Shown here in pieces: positions 41,862 to 52,429 of a stretch of DNA of 64,000 nucleotides (positions are counted from its first letter, which is position 1; each line of letters begins with the position of its first letter). The stretch lies in NCBI GenBank assembly GCA_964016985.1, contig OZ024821.1, forward strand, positions 16,355,211 through 16,419,210. Reading direction: 5' to 3'. Position numbers and translations under genes: made by a program. Below the pieces are notes generated by a model. The model had not been told where the DNA came from. It was given only the letters and a program-made list of their open reading frames with translations, and searched no databases. Source of the stretch: Anodontia alba (taxonomy: Eukaryota; Mollusca; Bivalvia; Lucinida; Lucinidae).

Positions 41862-42069
41862 TACCGTAATAACCGTAAATATTTGGAGACACAGGTCTTA
41901 ACAAACAGCGTTCTGCGGCGTCTGATCAGTGTCTACACTGTTTGCCACTCATCCAGCACTATTGTAGACACTTCAGCAGGTAGTAATATAGACATTATTT
42001 TTTTTCAAAGTTTTAGGACAATAATGGTAAAAAGTTAAGGTGTCCAAATTCTTAGGGTAAATACGGTAT
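41862..42069. mobile_element. F5 MITE (TACCGTAATAACC ends) with F3-like core
   Basis: Left TACCGTAATAACCGTAAATATTTGGAGACA and right TGTCCAAATTCTTAGGG...TACGGTA are inverted. Inside is AAACAGCGTTCTGCGGCGTC and GTCTACACTGTTTGCC, the half hairpin of F3a. Confidence 0.75.
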
Positions 42070-42944
42070 ATGGAAAAAGAAAGCAATTATCTCAAAAGGA
42101 AATACGGTAGGCTGGTTGCTTATTGACAGACCCTCACCAACGCCATGATGTTCCTTCGAGATACTGTATGCGCATCCCTGGTAAGTCTGTTGTTACTTTC
42201 GATTGGGAGACCTGTTGTCCATGGAAAACGGTTTCTAAGGGTTCACCGTGAATCGAGGCGATTGGTCAGGCGCGGTATGCGGCGACTCTAACTCCCTCTC
42301 CTCGGCTGTCGGTCAGAAGCTCATGCGACAATGACTTTAGTAGGTACTAGATGGGGCTATTTACATATGCATACATTTTGGACGCTTCAGTTGTCATTCA
42401 CAGTGTGCGTGCGTGCGTGCGTGTGTGTGTGTGTGGCAACACTGGAACAACACTGTCGAACGATCATGCTTTCACCTTATATTATGAGAATATGTTTAAA
42501 CTTACCCATTAGAATATATTTGTAAAACTATCCATATAACTTTCAATTTTACAATACTGAGAAATCGTAGAAACAGATCAATGTCATCCAAGAAATATAT
42601 TGTATTACTGTCGAGGTACACTGAAGTCCTCGTGTTCGCACGAATCGTTCACACTTGATCGGTTACAACTGTTTATTAACAAATTGAATTCTTTCTTTCT
42701 TCCTTCCTTTTTCTTTCCCTTTTCTTTCCTTCATTCTTTCTTTTTCTTTCTTTCTTTCTTTCTTTTTTTCTATTCTTTCTCTTTGTCTTTCTTTATCCCA
42801 AATGACCGATTGCTTAATCTGCAATAACCTTTTTGATATCTATTTATTTATCTATTTATTTTGGAATGTGAAAAAAGAATATCCTTCGGTTATATGTGGT
42901 AGTTGCTGACGGAAGTTAGTTCTCGTTATACACATTTTGCTATA
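42070..42944. other. Non-coding stretch with TTTC tract
   Basis: A GTGCGTGCG/GTGTGTG run at 42405-42434 and a CTTTC-rich tract at 42691-42797. No gene was recognised. Confidence 0.45.
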
Positions 42945-43222
42945 CATCACAATAACATGCCTATATAATTTTGACCCTCTTAAACCCCACTTTATATAGT
43001 AAAACTGTGGTTTACGGGTGTGTGCATTATTTTTTCTTATTTCTTTCAAACACATAGATCTGGGTACTCGTTAGAACCGCCTCATCGAGGCGATTCTAAT
43101 GAGTACCCACAATCTATGTTTGAGCAGAAATATGAAAATTATCAGAATTTTTTTTATCTGAAAATTTTCATTTTTTGGTGACAAAATTTTCAGTATATTT
43201 GAATAGGCATGTTTTCGTACTG
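42945..43222 (+). mobile_element. F1 MITE, orientation A, copy 20
   Basis: Begins CATCACAATAACATGCC and ends GGCATGTTTTCGTACTG. The hairpin centre is CTCATCGAGG, with compensating GATTCTAATGAG on the right arm. Confidence 0.9.
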
Positions 43223-43726
43223 CCCAGTTGAGGCTGGGCGGAACATGCAGGGTAACATCCAGGGGCACATTTAGGTAATTTCATATAGGTATCCTCATTG
43301 TTCACTTATTACCGTATTTACCCTTAAGTATTCGGACGCCGCAATTCCTATCCATACTTATTCTAAAATTTAATTTTAGATATCTATTTTTTTTTTTCTT
43401 CTTCGTGCGATTATGCTTCATTTTAAACATAAATAAATGTATATGTGCTTCCTGTCAAAACTGGAAAATGAGGTTGATTCAGTATTTTTTTAGAAAAAGT
43501 TTGTGCAACCCCCTTGAACCAACAGGTCCTTTATACTGTAGACTTACGTGGTCTATTCACACATTATATGCAAGTGGGAAGGTGGTTCTGATTTTGTCAC
43601 TGGCACGTGGAAAAATTTAAGTGTCTTATTACCTTAGAGGATGTCGCACAAAACTAAGTAACTGGGTTTATGAGCTCTGCTATAGTCATTATGTCATTCG
43701 CATTGTAGACCTGCATAGTCTCTTCT
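43223..43726. other. Stretch with an F5 end and AT-rich DNA
   Basis: TACCGTATTTACCCTTAAGTATTCGGACG at 43310-43338 is an F5 terminus without a visible partner. No gene was seen. Confidence 0.4.
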
Positions 43727-43991
43727 TTCCATTGTAGTCTGGAGACCCCTAAAAGAGTAACTGGCAAACAGTGCAGACCCAGAAAAGATGCCACAGAACG
43801 CAGCGTCTGATCAGGGCCTCCACTGTTTGCAAATAGTACAACCATTTTCTTTAGGAATATCTCAATCTCATGGCCTGATATACCTAATGTCAAAATTAGA
43901 ATCTTCCAATACATGTATATAGTGTGTGTGGGGGTGGGGGTGGGGGAGGGGAGCGTGGGGCGGGGTGTTCATTCAGTCTACAATGGGTTAA
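43727..43991 (+). mobile_element. F3a MITE
   Basis: CATTGTAGTCTGGAGACCCC at the left and TTCAGTCTACAATGGGTTAA at the right. The hairpin CAAACAGTGCAGACCCAGA pairs with TCAGGGCCTCCACTGTTTG around GCCACAGAACGCAGC. A G-rich insertion (43925-43966) sits in the right arm. Confidence 0.85.
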
Positions 43992-43998
43992 AGGCGTT

Positions 43999-44181
43999 CA
44001 GTTGATCGTGGAACAAGCAAGGATACTTGAAATATACTATGTTATTGTCAAAGTAAGCTACATACATGTACAGTGTATATATTTAAATTTCAGTTGATCG
44101 TGGAACTAGCAAGGATACTTGAAATATACTACGTTATTGTCAAAGTAAGTTACATACATGTACATTGTATATACATAAATT
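43999..44181 (+). repeat. 92-bp tandem duplication
   Basis: CAGTTGATCGTGGAACAAGC ... and CAGTTGATCGTGGAACTAGC ... are two adjacent copies that differ at only a few bases, each containing AAGGATACTTGAAATATACT and TACATACATGTAC. Confidence 0.9.
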
Positions 44182-44425
44182 TTGGCCGCGTCAAGCGAAC
44201 AAGTGCCTTCGAGCATGCACAGAATACGCACATTCAGATCACCATACGCATGCGCAAAGTATCATCCTGGCCTTTGCCTTCCACTGAAATGTTCTATATT
44301 ATCCAATGATTCTGTTTGCGGACAGCGAATGCCCTGATCAGACTGCGCGGATGCGCAGGCTGATCTGGGCCTGCGCTGTCCACATATGCTCGAATCCAAT
44401 TTTTCTAATGGCGCGGCAGCTTTGA
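44182..44425 (+). repeat. F6 dispersed repeat, most complete copy
   Basis: GGCCGCGTCAAGCGAACAAG, CATACGCATGCGCAAAGTAT, TTTGCGGACAGCGAATGCCC, CTGATCAGACTGCGCGGATG / GCGCAGGCTGATCTGGGCCT, GCGCTGTCCACATATGCTCG and AATGGCGCGGCAGC. Two inner inverted repeats (GCGGACAGCG/CGCTGTCCAC and CAGACTGCGC/GCGCAGGCTG) stack into a cruciform-like core. Confidence 0.85.
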
Positions 44426-44517
44426 TTAATCTATATATTTGCCGCCTAATCTAACATACATGCTAATATATTGTTCAGTATATGTCATATAAATAATGTA
44501 AAATGATAAACGTTTAA

Positions 44518-44551
44518 TCTATCTGTCTGTCTGTCTGTCTGTCTGTCTGTC
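44518..44551. repeat. (TCTG)n microsatellite
   Basis: About eight tandem TCTG units. Confidence 0.92.
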
Positions 44552-44599
44552 GCAGATAATTATAAACACATCCCTCAGATGGAAGTAAAGTTACCCATG

Positions 44600-44850
44600 A
44601 AAGACCACAATCACAAAGTATAATTTCCGAAGAAAACAAATGTGGTAGTAATATTGGCAACATTAATTGAGAGATACGATAAAAAAATCATTTCATTTTT
44701 GATCCAGTTCAAGAACGAGAGACTAACTGAAATTTTACAGGCTGTGAGGTGCCATACTTTATGATTGCCTTAATACCATATATCAATTTAGTAAACCTTT
44801 CTTGGATAAACATGTCTATTTTTTTAGGAATATGGAGCCCTTAAAATAAT
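44600..44850 (+). mobile_element. Half copy of the large palindrome found at 62 kb
   Basis: GAGAGATACGATAAAAAAAT, CATTTCATTTTTGATCCAGT, ACGAGAGACTAACTGAAATT and TAGGAATATGGAGCCCTTAA match the right arm at 62.49-62.66 kb. The left arm is absent here. Confidence 0.8.
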
Positions 44851-44868
44851 AACGAAGATGCCCAGATG

Positions 44869-45117
44869 CATTATGAAAACACGCCTATTCAAATATATAG
44901 TAAATTTTACCTCCAAAAACTGAAAAATTTCCGATAAAAAAAAAAACAAAAAAAAAAAAACTATTTTTTTTTCATTTTTCTGCTCCAAACATAGATTGTG
45001 GGTATTCGTTAACAGAAATATGAAAAAAAAGAATATAGGTACCACTGTAAATCCCAGTTTTACCATATAAAAGTGGGATTTAAGGGGGTCAAATTATAAA
45101 GATATGTTTTCGTGATG
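44869..45117 (-). mobile_element. F1 MITE, orientation B, copy 21, hairpin deleted
   Basis: Begins CATTATGAAAACACGCC and ends GATATGTTTTCGTGATG. Only AACATAGATTGTGGGTATTC of the left hairpin arm remains, joined directly to the CAGAAATATGAAAAAAAAGA arm. Confidence 0.87.
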
Positions 45118-45179
45118 GTACCAAAGTCACAGAACACAGCCTACCCATGGAACCAAAGGAGGTGTAAACAAAGTACCTC

Positions 45180-45425
45180 AGATAGTACATACGTAACTGA
45201 ACAAAGCAGTCAGCTCTCTATTCCCTAACGAGGTGATCAAAATACCTACTGAGCAACAAAAAGCGGGACACCCAGCTCTCTTTTCCCCAACAAGATGATC
45301 AAAATAAACTACCGCAGATAGTACATACCTACTGAACAACAAAAAGCGAAACAATTAGCTCTCTCTTCCCCAACGAGGTGATCAAAATAAGAAACTACCG
45401 CAGATATGGCATATACGCTACAATG
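45180..45425. repeat. Tandem array with 80-100 bp unit
   Basis: Three units share AGTACATACCTACTGAACAA, CAAAAAGCGAAACAATTAGC, CTCTCTTCCCCAACGAGGTG and ATCAAAATAAACTACCGCAG. A fourth partial unit (GCTCTCTCTTCCCCAACGAG) follows after the F4 insertion at 45584. Confidence 0.8.
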
Positions 45426-45583
45426 TTTGCTGAAAAAAAAAATGAGTAGCTTTTGCTACTCACATTTTTTCAGCAAAACTACCTGTGAATTGACTTAGAT
45501 ATTGTACTTACTACATGTAGAACAGTTAAGATTTTGACCACTAACGAGCTCGTTAAGCTAACGACGCTTTGAACAACTGGGCT
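45425..45583 (-). mobile_element. F4 MITE, truncated, inside the tandem array
   Basis: Keeps the central hairpin ATGAGTAGCTTTTGCTACTC and the right end CTCGTTAAGCTAACGACGCT followed by TTGAACAACTGGGC. The left end is lost. Confidence 0.8.
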
Positions 45584-45649
45584 CTGCTCTCTCTTCCCCA
45601 ACGAGATTGTCACAGTGCCAGACAGGGCCCAACAAACACAACAACACGA

Positions 45650-45987
45650 TACAGACAATTCTCGTTATACCTACACTCGATACAACGACATAATTCTTTA
45701 TAATAACGATTTGACTGCTACGACACCTTCGCTTAAAAGGTAACAGTTAGTCACAAATTATGCAAGAATATTGTATCAAATACTTTAAAGAACATACGTT
45801 TTGGATATTTGTTAGAATCGCCTCAGGGAGGCGATTCTAACAAATATATAAAACATAGGTTCCTTGAGGAAATAAGAACCGTTCTTACATATTAATCTGC
45901 TCGTTAAGTATTCCATACAACAGCAAATTCATTTTAATGACAACGTCTTTGGGAACACATACTGCCATTGTTACGAGGGTTCACTAT
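45650..45987. mobile_element. F2a MITE, copy 2
   Basis: Left TA|CAGACAATTCTCGTTATACC and right GTTACGAGGGTTCACTATA. The centre GGATATTTGTTAGAATCGCC pairs with GGCGATTCTAACAAATATAT. It carries the same TTAGAATCGCCTC hairpin core as F1. Confidence 0.85.
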
Positions 45988-46040
45988 ATTTAAAAACGAC
46001 AAACACGAGGAACATGTAGCGAGCAGCCACAAAACAACAA

Positions 46041-46041
<1 letters not shown>

Positions 46042-46079
<38 letters not shown>
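46042..46079. repeat. Poly-A tract
   Basis: About 38 A. Confidence 0.9.
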
Positions 46080-46082
<3 letters not shown>

Positions 46083-46282
46083 CGAAAACACAAGAACCAT
46101 CGCCTTACAAAGGGTAATGGTAAAAACTGCTTGAGGGGATGATCGATTTCACTGTTATCAAATCTTCACCTTAGGTTAATATTTTGCTTTTGTAAAAACA
46201 TTAAGAAACTAATGATCGGTTTGCAAAGTGAATCCAATATTTGTTGAATTAAACATTTCAGTAAGAAAAACACACACACATT

Positions 46283-46324
46283 AGTAGTATAGGCCGCCAC
46301 TATGGGTACTGGCAGCCTATACTA

Positions 46325-46380
<56 letters not shown>
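46283..46380. repeat. 17-bp inverted repeat bounded by (CA)n
   Basis: AGTAGTATAGGCCGCCA (46283-46299) pairs with TGGCAGCCTATACTACT (46310-46326). CACACACACA precedes it and a (CA)n of about 54 bp follows. Confidence 0.85.
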
Positions 46381-46382
<2 letters not shown>

Positions 46383-46583
46383 GAGGGCACGTGACACAAA
46401 CCCCGGGTACCGACAGCCAAAGCTAAAGATCAAAGGTACAACATCGTGTATTAAAAAGTTTATTTCGGTACCGTCACAATTAAAGAAGAAAGCAAACCTG
46501 TTAACCATGATTTGGTTAAAACTAAGCATGCCGTCTGTCTCAGAGCATCCATGTTGTATTCTATTATAACGGGTAATTCTATA

Positions 46584-46798
46584 AACGCTTAGCACTCTGG
46601 GTAAACTTTTCAGCAGACGACATATTGAAATATTTTTTTCTTATTTTTCCCAGAAAACAGGATTTGACAATTCATGCAAATTGTCTCCATTGGAGACAAT
46701 TTGCATGACTTGTCAAATCATGTTTTCTTGGAAAAATAAGAAAAAAATATCACCAATTTGTAGTCTTCTGAATTAGCTCAGAGAGTGGTAAAGGTTAA
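46584..46798. mobile_element. F3e MITE, copy 1
   Basis: Left TTAGCACTCTGGGTAAACTT with CAGCAGACGACATATTG, and right CTCAGAGAGTGGTAAAGGTTAA. A long hairpin pairs TTTCTTATTTTTCCCAGAAA with TTTCTTGGAAAAATAAGAAA and ATGCAAATTGTCTCC with GGAGACAATTTGCAT. Confidence 0.88.
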
Positions 46799-46927
46799 GG
46801 CAGGAAATTGATAATCCAGACGATTCATTGGTGGTGCATGGACTAGAATTTGCAATAAAACGTGCTTTATATGTTTCTGTTATTTTTGTTTGTTTGTTTT
46901 GTTTTTGTTGTCGTTGCTATTGTTTTT

Positions 46928-46928
<1 letters not shown>

Positions 46929-46975
<47 letters not shown>
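46929..46975. repeat. (GT)n microsatellite
   Basis: About 23 GT units. Confidence 0.95.
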
Positions 46976-46976
<1 letters not shown>

Positions 46977-47194
46977 CCAGTATAACGTGGAAAGACTGCA
47001 TTCGTTTTCTTTGATACCTACTGCAAACGCAGTGCCAACATAGCAACATAGCTTATCTGTGCATAGATATGTTTTTACAATGAAACCGCTTTACATGTAT
47101 CATTCGAATTGTTATACCATAGAAACATATCTTGCATATTATGTCCCATTAAATAAGTGTATATTACAATACTATATTCTATGCCCTTTCTTTT

Positions 47195-47423
47195 TTAACC
47201 CACTGAAGACTGACTGAGCTCTCCCATACTACAAATTGGAAGAGTCCATTTTCGATTTTAGGTATGTCAAGCTATATGATGTAGATATTCCCAAAGAAAA
47301 AAAGGTTGAACTATTTGCAAACAGTGCAGACCCTGATCAGACGCCACGTTCTGTGGCGTCTGATCTGGGTCTGCACTGTTTGCCAGTTACTCGTTTAAAG
47401 GTCTCTAGTCTTTAGTCAGTTAA
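47195..47423 (-). mobile_element. F3a MITE, TTAA on both sides
   Basis: TTAACCCACTGAAGACTGAC and GTCTTTAGTCAGTTAA at the ends. The hairpin CAAACAGTGCAGACCCTGAT pairs with ATCTGGGTCTGCACTGTTTG around CGCCACGTTCTGTGGCG. Confidence 0.9.
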
Positions 47424-47497
47424 CACAGCTAAAGTGAATACTTGTCCTGAGAGAATGGAATCTCCGGAAGTGAGTAACGCACAAATTGAAACTAACA

Positions 47498-47705
47498 GAA
47501 TGGGTTTTATTTATCTATACTACAGCCGGTGTTAGTAACGTGTGGTGGTCGGAAACGTTTCCCCGTACTTCACTATAAAGAAATGAAAACAGCAGACTGT
47601 GTTTTATTTATCTTCATTACAGCTTGTATTAGTATCGTGTGGCGGCCATAAGACGTCCCTCGTACTACACTTTAAAGAAATGAAAATAGCAGACTGGGTT
47701 TTATT
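47498..47705. repeat. Tandem repeat of about 107 bp
   Basis: Two units share TTTTATTTATCTTCATTACAG, GTGTGGCGGCCATAAGACGT, GTACTTCACTATAAAGAAAT and AGCAGACTGGGTTTTATT. Related words (GTGTGGCGGCCGTAAAACGT) occur at 54.23 kb. Confidence 0.75.
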
Positions 47706-47771
47706 GAGTCTGTTTATGAGCAGTACATGTACTATTATATGAAATGCAGCTGACGCCTCCAGCGCCGGCCT

Positions 47772-47977
47772 TTAACCTTTACCACCCTCTTGGCTAATTC
47801 AGCAGACGACAAATTGAAGTATTTTTTTCTTATTTTTCCAGAAAACAGAATTTGACATTTTATGCAAATTGTCTTTAATGAAACAATTTGCATGAAATGT
47901 CAAATCCTGTTTTCTGGATAAAATAAGAAAAATATTTCAATATGCCGTCTGCTGACCTTTGTTTATCTAGAGTGCTA
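47772..47977. mobile_element. F3e MITE, copy 2, abutting an F1 copy
   Basis: TTAACCTTTACCACCCTCTT with CAGCAGACGACAAATTG at the left. The hairpin is TTCTTATTTTTCCAGAAAAC / GTTTTCTGGATAAAATAAGA. The right end stops at CTAGAGTGCTA where F1 copy 22 begins. Confidence 0.85.
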
Positions 47978-48258
47978 CATTACGAAAACAATCCCATTAA
48001 AGTATACTGAAAATTTTAACACCAGAAAATGGACGTTTTCAGATAAAAACTCTGATATTTTTCATATTTCTGCTCAAAACATAGATTGTGTACTCGTTAG
48101 AACCGCCTCGGTGAGGTGGTTCTAACAAGTACCCACTATCTATGATTTTTTAGCATAAATAAGAAAAATAATTTATACCCCTTTAAACTCCAGTTTTACT
48201 ATATAAAAGTGGGATTTAAAGGGGGGTGTCAAAATTATATAGGCATATTTTCGTGATG
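47978..48258 (-). mobile_element. F1 MITE, orientation B, copy 22
   Basis: Begins CATTACGAAAACAATCC and ends GGCATATTTTCGTGATG. The hairpin centre is CTCGGTGAGG. Confidence 0.9.
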
Positions 48259-48405
48259 ATTCTCAGTGATCCCCGGGTTGAAATTGTACAAATCTATTTC
48301 AAAGAACTTACTTAACCATTAACATTACTTCAACCATAACAGAAGTAGAGGACAACAAATAAGAAGAGCATATTTTACAATAGGTGCGTTTATAAACAGC
48401 CAACA

Positions 48406-48683
48406 CATCACGAAAACACGCCTATATAATTTTGACCCCTTAAACCCCACTTTTGTATAGTAAAACTAGAGTATACCGGGGTATACATGATTTTTCTTAT
48501 TTCTGCTCAAAACATTGATTGTGGGTACTCGTTAGAACCGCCTCGCCGAGGCGGTTCTAACAAGTACCCACAATCTATGTTTTGAGCATAACTATGAAAA
48601 ATATCAGAATTTTTATCTGAAAATTTTCATTTTTTTTGGTGGTAAAATTTTCAGTATATTTGAATAGGCTTGTTTGCATAATG
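48406..48683 (+). mobile_element. F1 MITE, orientation A, copy 23
   Basis: Begins CATCACGAAAACACGCC and ends GGCTTGTTTGCATAATG. The hairpin centre is CTCGCCGAGG. Confidence 0.9.
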
Positions 48684-48967
48684 AAAAATGCACTAAAGTG
48701 AAGCACACTGAGCATTTTTATGGGCTCTTAACGGCATTGAACACGCGCTATAGTGAATATAAATATGTTCGGATAAAATACATGATAACTATGGTATATA
48801 TTTGTGTAATATTTTTTTTTTTTTGTCCTGAAAATATAAACCTACATTCAGACAGGGATTACTGTACTCTTAAAGGAAGGATTGGCTCCCTCTCAGAAAT
48901 GTTCAAATACTAGAAAAACAATGTTTGGACTGCACAAGATGTTTTATTTTGCAAGCGTCCCTCACAC

Positions 48968-49198
48968 ACCTCCACCCCATAGCCTAGTGGACAGGAGAGT
49001 TGACTCTTAATTCATTAGGTTTCTCATCGCTGTGGTTCGAGCCTGGCTCGGGTCACATGTAGGAAAGCCAAGTTCTGCTTACGAATGGTCAGGTGGTTTT
49101 ACCACGGGTTCTCCGGTTTACGCATACCTCTGATGAACGATCGGCTCGATATAAGTGAAATATTCTTGAAAGGGCCGTAAAACCCAAATCAAAAACAA
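48968..49198 (+). mobile_element. tRNA-derived SINE, second type
   Basis: The head has an A-box-like CATAGCCTAGTGGACAGG and a B box GGTTCGAGCCTGG. The body contains GGTGGTTTTACCACGGGTTC, TCCGGTTTACGCATACCTC and ATAAGTGAAATATTCTTGAA. The tail is GGGCCGTAAAACCCAAATCA with an A-rich end. The tail motif is shared with the other SINE type, which is common when SINEs borrow a LINE 3' end. Confidence 0.8.
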
Positions 49199-49219
49199 AA
49201 AAGCATCCAGTCACTTAAA

Positions 49220-49428
49220 CTCTTTCGGCGCCAAGTTTCAGACTGCATTCATCGTCTTTTTTTTTTTTAAATCGATTGGAAAGGACTTTATATGTAAAGT
49301 TGAAAGACTGAATGACATTCAGTGTAGATCCTAATGAAGCGGCTCATTACATGTATGACCATCACATCAGGCTCTACGCTGTTTGCAAAAGCTATTATTA
49401 TCGCCTGTGGCAGTGAAGGTTATAACAT
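49220..49428. mobile_element. F3c MITE, copy 2, diverged
   Basis: AAACTCTTTCGGCGCCAAGT, ACTTTATATGTAAAGTTGAA, TTCAGTGTAGATCCTAATGA and GGCTCTACGCTGTTTGCAAA correspond in order to the element at 3.97-4.18 kb. The hairpin has decayed. Confidence 0.75.
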
Positions 49429-49430
49429 TT

Positions 49431-49744
49431 ACGACACACTCGTGATTTTTTTCACTCTGTTGATGTTACAGACATTTGCATTTACGATATGAACAGTTTT
49501 CTTTACGTTGACACATGGATACCTTTAAGCCATAGCTCTATATAAGAAAGACACTTGTTATCCAAAATATTATTAAGATTTGTTTTTCTTTTCTCCACGA
49601 AAACATATGATGGGCGCGCTTTTAATGAGAACATGAACTCAACATACGTGTCGCGATTTAGTGTGGAAAGTAAACCATAAGTTGGGAACACTTCTTATCT
49701 GGAGCTATCTTAAACGTGATGTTCGCGATATAATACGAGAAGTT
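49431..49744. other. Non-coding stretch
   Basis: No recognised gene or repeat. A 62-codon minus-strand frame at 49503-49691 is unremarkable. Confidence 0.3.
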
Positions 49745-50022
49745 CATTACGAAAACACGCCTATTCAAATATATTGAAAATTTTACCACCAAAAAATGAA
49801 AATTTGCAGATAAAAATTCTCATATTTTTCATAATTTTGCTCAAAACATAGAATGTGGGTACTTGTTAGAACCGCCTCGGCAAGGCGGTTCTAACGAGTA
49901 CCCACAATCTATGTTTTTGAGCAGAAATAAGAAACATAATGTATACCACTGTAAACCCAAGTTTTACTATATAAAAGTGGGGTTTAAGGCGGTCAACACT
50001 GTATAGGGATGTTTTCGTGATG
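49745..50022 (-). mobile_element. F1 MITE, orientation B, copy 24
   Basis: Begins CATTACGAAAACACGCC and ends GGGATGTTTTCGTGATG. The hairpin centre is CTCGGCAAGG. Confidence 0.92.
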
Positions 50023-50396
50023 GAGGAAGATTTGGTTATAGAGTACATTAAGACCCATTTATTAAGTGCAAAAACTCAAAGAAATAATAAGAAAATCGAA
50101 ACAGTACTTACAAAGTCTTAAGTTATGACTATTGGCCAGAAAATTTACTACATAATGTGGACGTCTGCATATTCTGTTTTTTTTTTTTTTTTTAATAATA
50201 TATTATTTGGGAATATGAAGGTAAATATTACAGGGACTTCTAAACGTAATGTAATGTAATGTCATGTCCAGGTTATCAATCGGGTGCCAGAATGAGTCAG
50301 TTACAACCAAGATAGTTCAATAAGATAAATATCAGTGAGTCAGACGCTGATAAGAAACATAATGACAGAAATATTTGTACAAAGAATAGTATACAT
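50023..50396. other. Non-coding stretch with poly-T
   Basis: A poly-T of about 17 at 50178-50194. A GTAATGTAATGTAATGTC microrepeat near 50248. No gene was seen. Confidence 0.4.
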
Positions 50397-50493
50397 CATT
50401 ATGAAAACACGTCTATATATAATATATTGAAATTTTCACAACCAAAAACTGGAAGTTTTCAGATAAAACTTCAGATATTTTTCATATTTCTCG
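50397..50493 (-). mobile_element. F1 MITE, orientation B, copy 25, one end only
   Basis: CATTATGAAAACACGTC through TTTCAGATAAAACTTCAG and TTTTTCATATTTCT, then unrelated sequence replaces the hairpin and far end. Confidence 0.8.
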
Positions 50494-50564
50494 TCATTGT
50501 ATCGCTTGTCGGTATAGTAAAGAGGGTTGTCTGTGCCTTTCCAATTATTGTAATGACAACAATA

Positions 50565-50589
50565 ACGCTAATAATGATAATAATAATAG

Positions 50590-50625
<36 letters not shown>

Positions 50626-50650
50626 AATTATTATTATTAATATTATTATG
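50565..50650. repeat. (AAT/ATT)n microsatellite
   Basis: TAATAATAATA runs turn into TTATTATTATT, making a self-complementary tract. Confidence 0.88.
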
Positions 50651-50669
50651 AAAGATAAAGAAGAAGAAC

Positions 50670-50955
50670 CATCACGAAAACATACCTAATATAATTTTCA
50701 CCCCCTTAAACCCCACTTTTATATAGTAAAACTGGGGTTTATAGGGGTATACATTATTTTTCTTATTTCTGCTCAAAAACATAGATTGTGGGTACTCGTT
50801 AGAACCGCCTCGGCGAGGCGGTTCTAACGAGTACCCACAATCTATGTTTTGAGCAGAAATGTGGAAAAATATTAGAATCTTTATCTGAAAACTTTCAGTT
50901 TTTGGTGGTGAAATTTTCAATATATTTCAATACATGTAGGCGTGTTTTTATAATG
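50670..50955 (+). mobile_element. F1 MITE, orientation A, copy 26
   Basis: Begins CATCACGAAAACATACC and ends GGCGTGTTTTTATAATG. The full hairpin has a CTCGGCGAGG centre. A small ACATGT insertion lies before the right terminus. Confidence 0.92.
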
Positions 50956-51093
50956 CATGTGCGTGTCTTTATGAAATATCATTGTGAAGTTTAAAATAAC
51001 TACGTATTTATTTTCAAAAGGGTTAGCATACAATTATATTAAAGTTAATATCTTGATAGAAAGACAAAAAGTAATAAATGAAAATAGTGGCTA

Positions 51094-51225
51094 CTACATT
51101 TACCTTATTATTTGGACAAACAGTCCTTAACAAACCCACATCAGACACTGCAGAACTCCTGTACCCATATGGTTTGTAAAAAAAAATCTAGCAGTTTTAA
51201 ACACATCAACAAGCAGTAAAAGTCA

Positions 51226-51260
<35 letters not shown>

Positions 51261-51321
51261 GTCAAACTTTTGGGCAAGTATGGTAAAGAGTTTAGAAGCC
51301 CGAATTCTAAGGGTACATACT
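51094..51321. mobile_element. F5 MITE, copy 2, diverged
   Basis: Left TACATTTACCTTATTATTTGGACA and right GAATTCTAAGGGTACATACTC are inverted. A poly-T of about 30 (51230-51259) lies inside. CAAACAGTCCTTAACAAACC matches the interior of the copy at 41.9 kb. Confidence 0.65.
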
Positions 51322-51828
51322 CTAATCCTTACCTTAAAAGTCTTGAAAAGCCGCAGCGCAATGATAAGTTAGATCCACTTGACAATTCTAAACACCTTGA
51401 ATACAATTAATTATTCCTAAGAAACAATCAGTGTAAAATGTTCAAAGCTATTAACTGAAAAAAATTCTGACGAAGATTAGAAAAAAATGTTTGCGCTATT
51501 GTAATCCAAAAATTTAGAATCATAATATGGAATTTATTAATCCTTTGCGCGCGCATTTCTTAACACCGTCTACCCACAGACTTCTAACAATATAGGATAT
51601 ATAACAGCATAATGAAACTCCAACTCAGCCTCCAATACCGTTGACGAACAATAACTTAATATTAAAAGCGACAGCGAAAAAGGTAGTGAGACCATAGAAG
51701 GCCAGGTTAGAAGCAATTCAATACTGAGAAAATAAATGTCGCGTCGATTGAAGCTAGCGATCAATATTTCCAGCAAATAATTGATATAAAATCAATTACG
51801 GCACATTGGAAATGTCTTTCCTTAATAC
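51322..51828. other. Non-coding stretch
   Basis: No recognised gene or repeat. Confidence 0.35.
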
Positions 51829-52047
51829 TTAACCCTTAAACCGCCAATCGCAACTGCATCAGACGACATTTTTATATATTCCTAGTTTTCTAAGAAAAAA
51901 AAATCTTGTCATTTCATGTGAACCGTCTGCCGAGTATACGTATCACATGCAATGTCTAGACATTTTCTCTAAAAAATAAATAATAAATATATATATATTT
52001 TTAGAATGTTGTCTGCTTTGAATTCAGTTTGGCGCTTTAAGGGTTAA
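51829..52047. mobile_element. F3d MITE, copy 2, TTAA on both sides
   Basis: TTAACCCTTAAACCGCCAAT with CATCAGACGACATTT at the left, and TTGGCGCTTTAAGGGTTAA at the right. The middle has AAAAAATCTTGTCATTTCAT and GTGAACCGTCTGCCGAG with a decayed partner arm. Confidence 0.85.
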
Positions 52048-52116
52048 TTCTACGTTATAATATTAAGGATTTCTAACCTAATGCGCTTGTTAGCGCCATA
52101 GAGTACAACTCGACAA

Positions 52117-52118
<2 letters not shown>

Positions 52119-52213
<95 letters not shown>
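52119..52213. repeat. (AT)n microsatellite
   Basis: About 95 bp of AT with one TT break. It lies between two F3d elements. Confidence 0.95.
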
Positions 52214-52215
<2 letters not shown>

Positions 52216-52219
52216 TATC

Positions 52220-52429
52220 TTAACCCTTAAAGCGCCAATCACAACTGCAGTAGACGACATTTTCTTTTTTTTTTAAGAGAAAATACGTCGGCATTTTATG
52301 TGAATCGTCTGCTGATCAGACGATTCACATGAAATGTGAAGACTTATTTTCGCAAAAAATAAAAACAAAATACATTAAGATTTTATGATGTCGTCTGCTA
52401 CATGTTATGCTTGGCGCTTTAAAGGTTGA
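52220..52429. mobile_element. F3d MITE, copy 3, with intact hairpin
   Basis: TTAACCCTTAAAGCGCCAATC at the left and TTGGCGCTTTAAAGGTTGA at the right. The central arm ATTTTATGTGAATCGTCTGC pairs with CAGACGATTCACATGAAAT around a TGATCA centre. Confidence 0.88.

Noticed and set aside
50672..50920. Recurrent 60-96 codon frames with CGYSLEPPRRGGSNEYPQSMFLSRN-type text
   Set aside because: They appear at nearly every F1 copy because the hairpin and its arms happen to be open. The same hairpin read on the other strand gives the recurrent HRLWVLVRTASPRRF. They lack a conserved start, and indels disrupt them freely, so they are repeat shadows and not a protein family.
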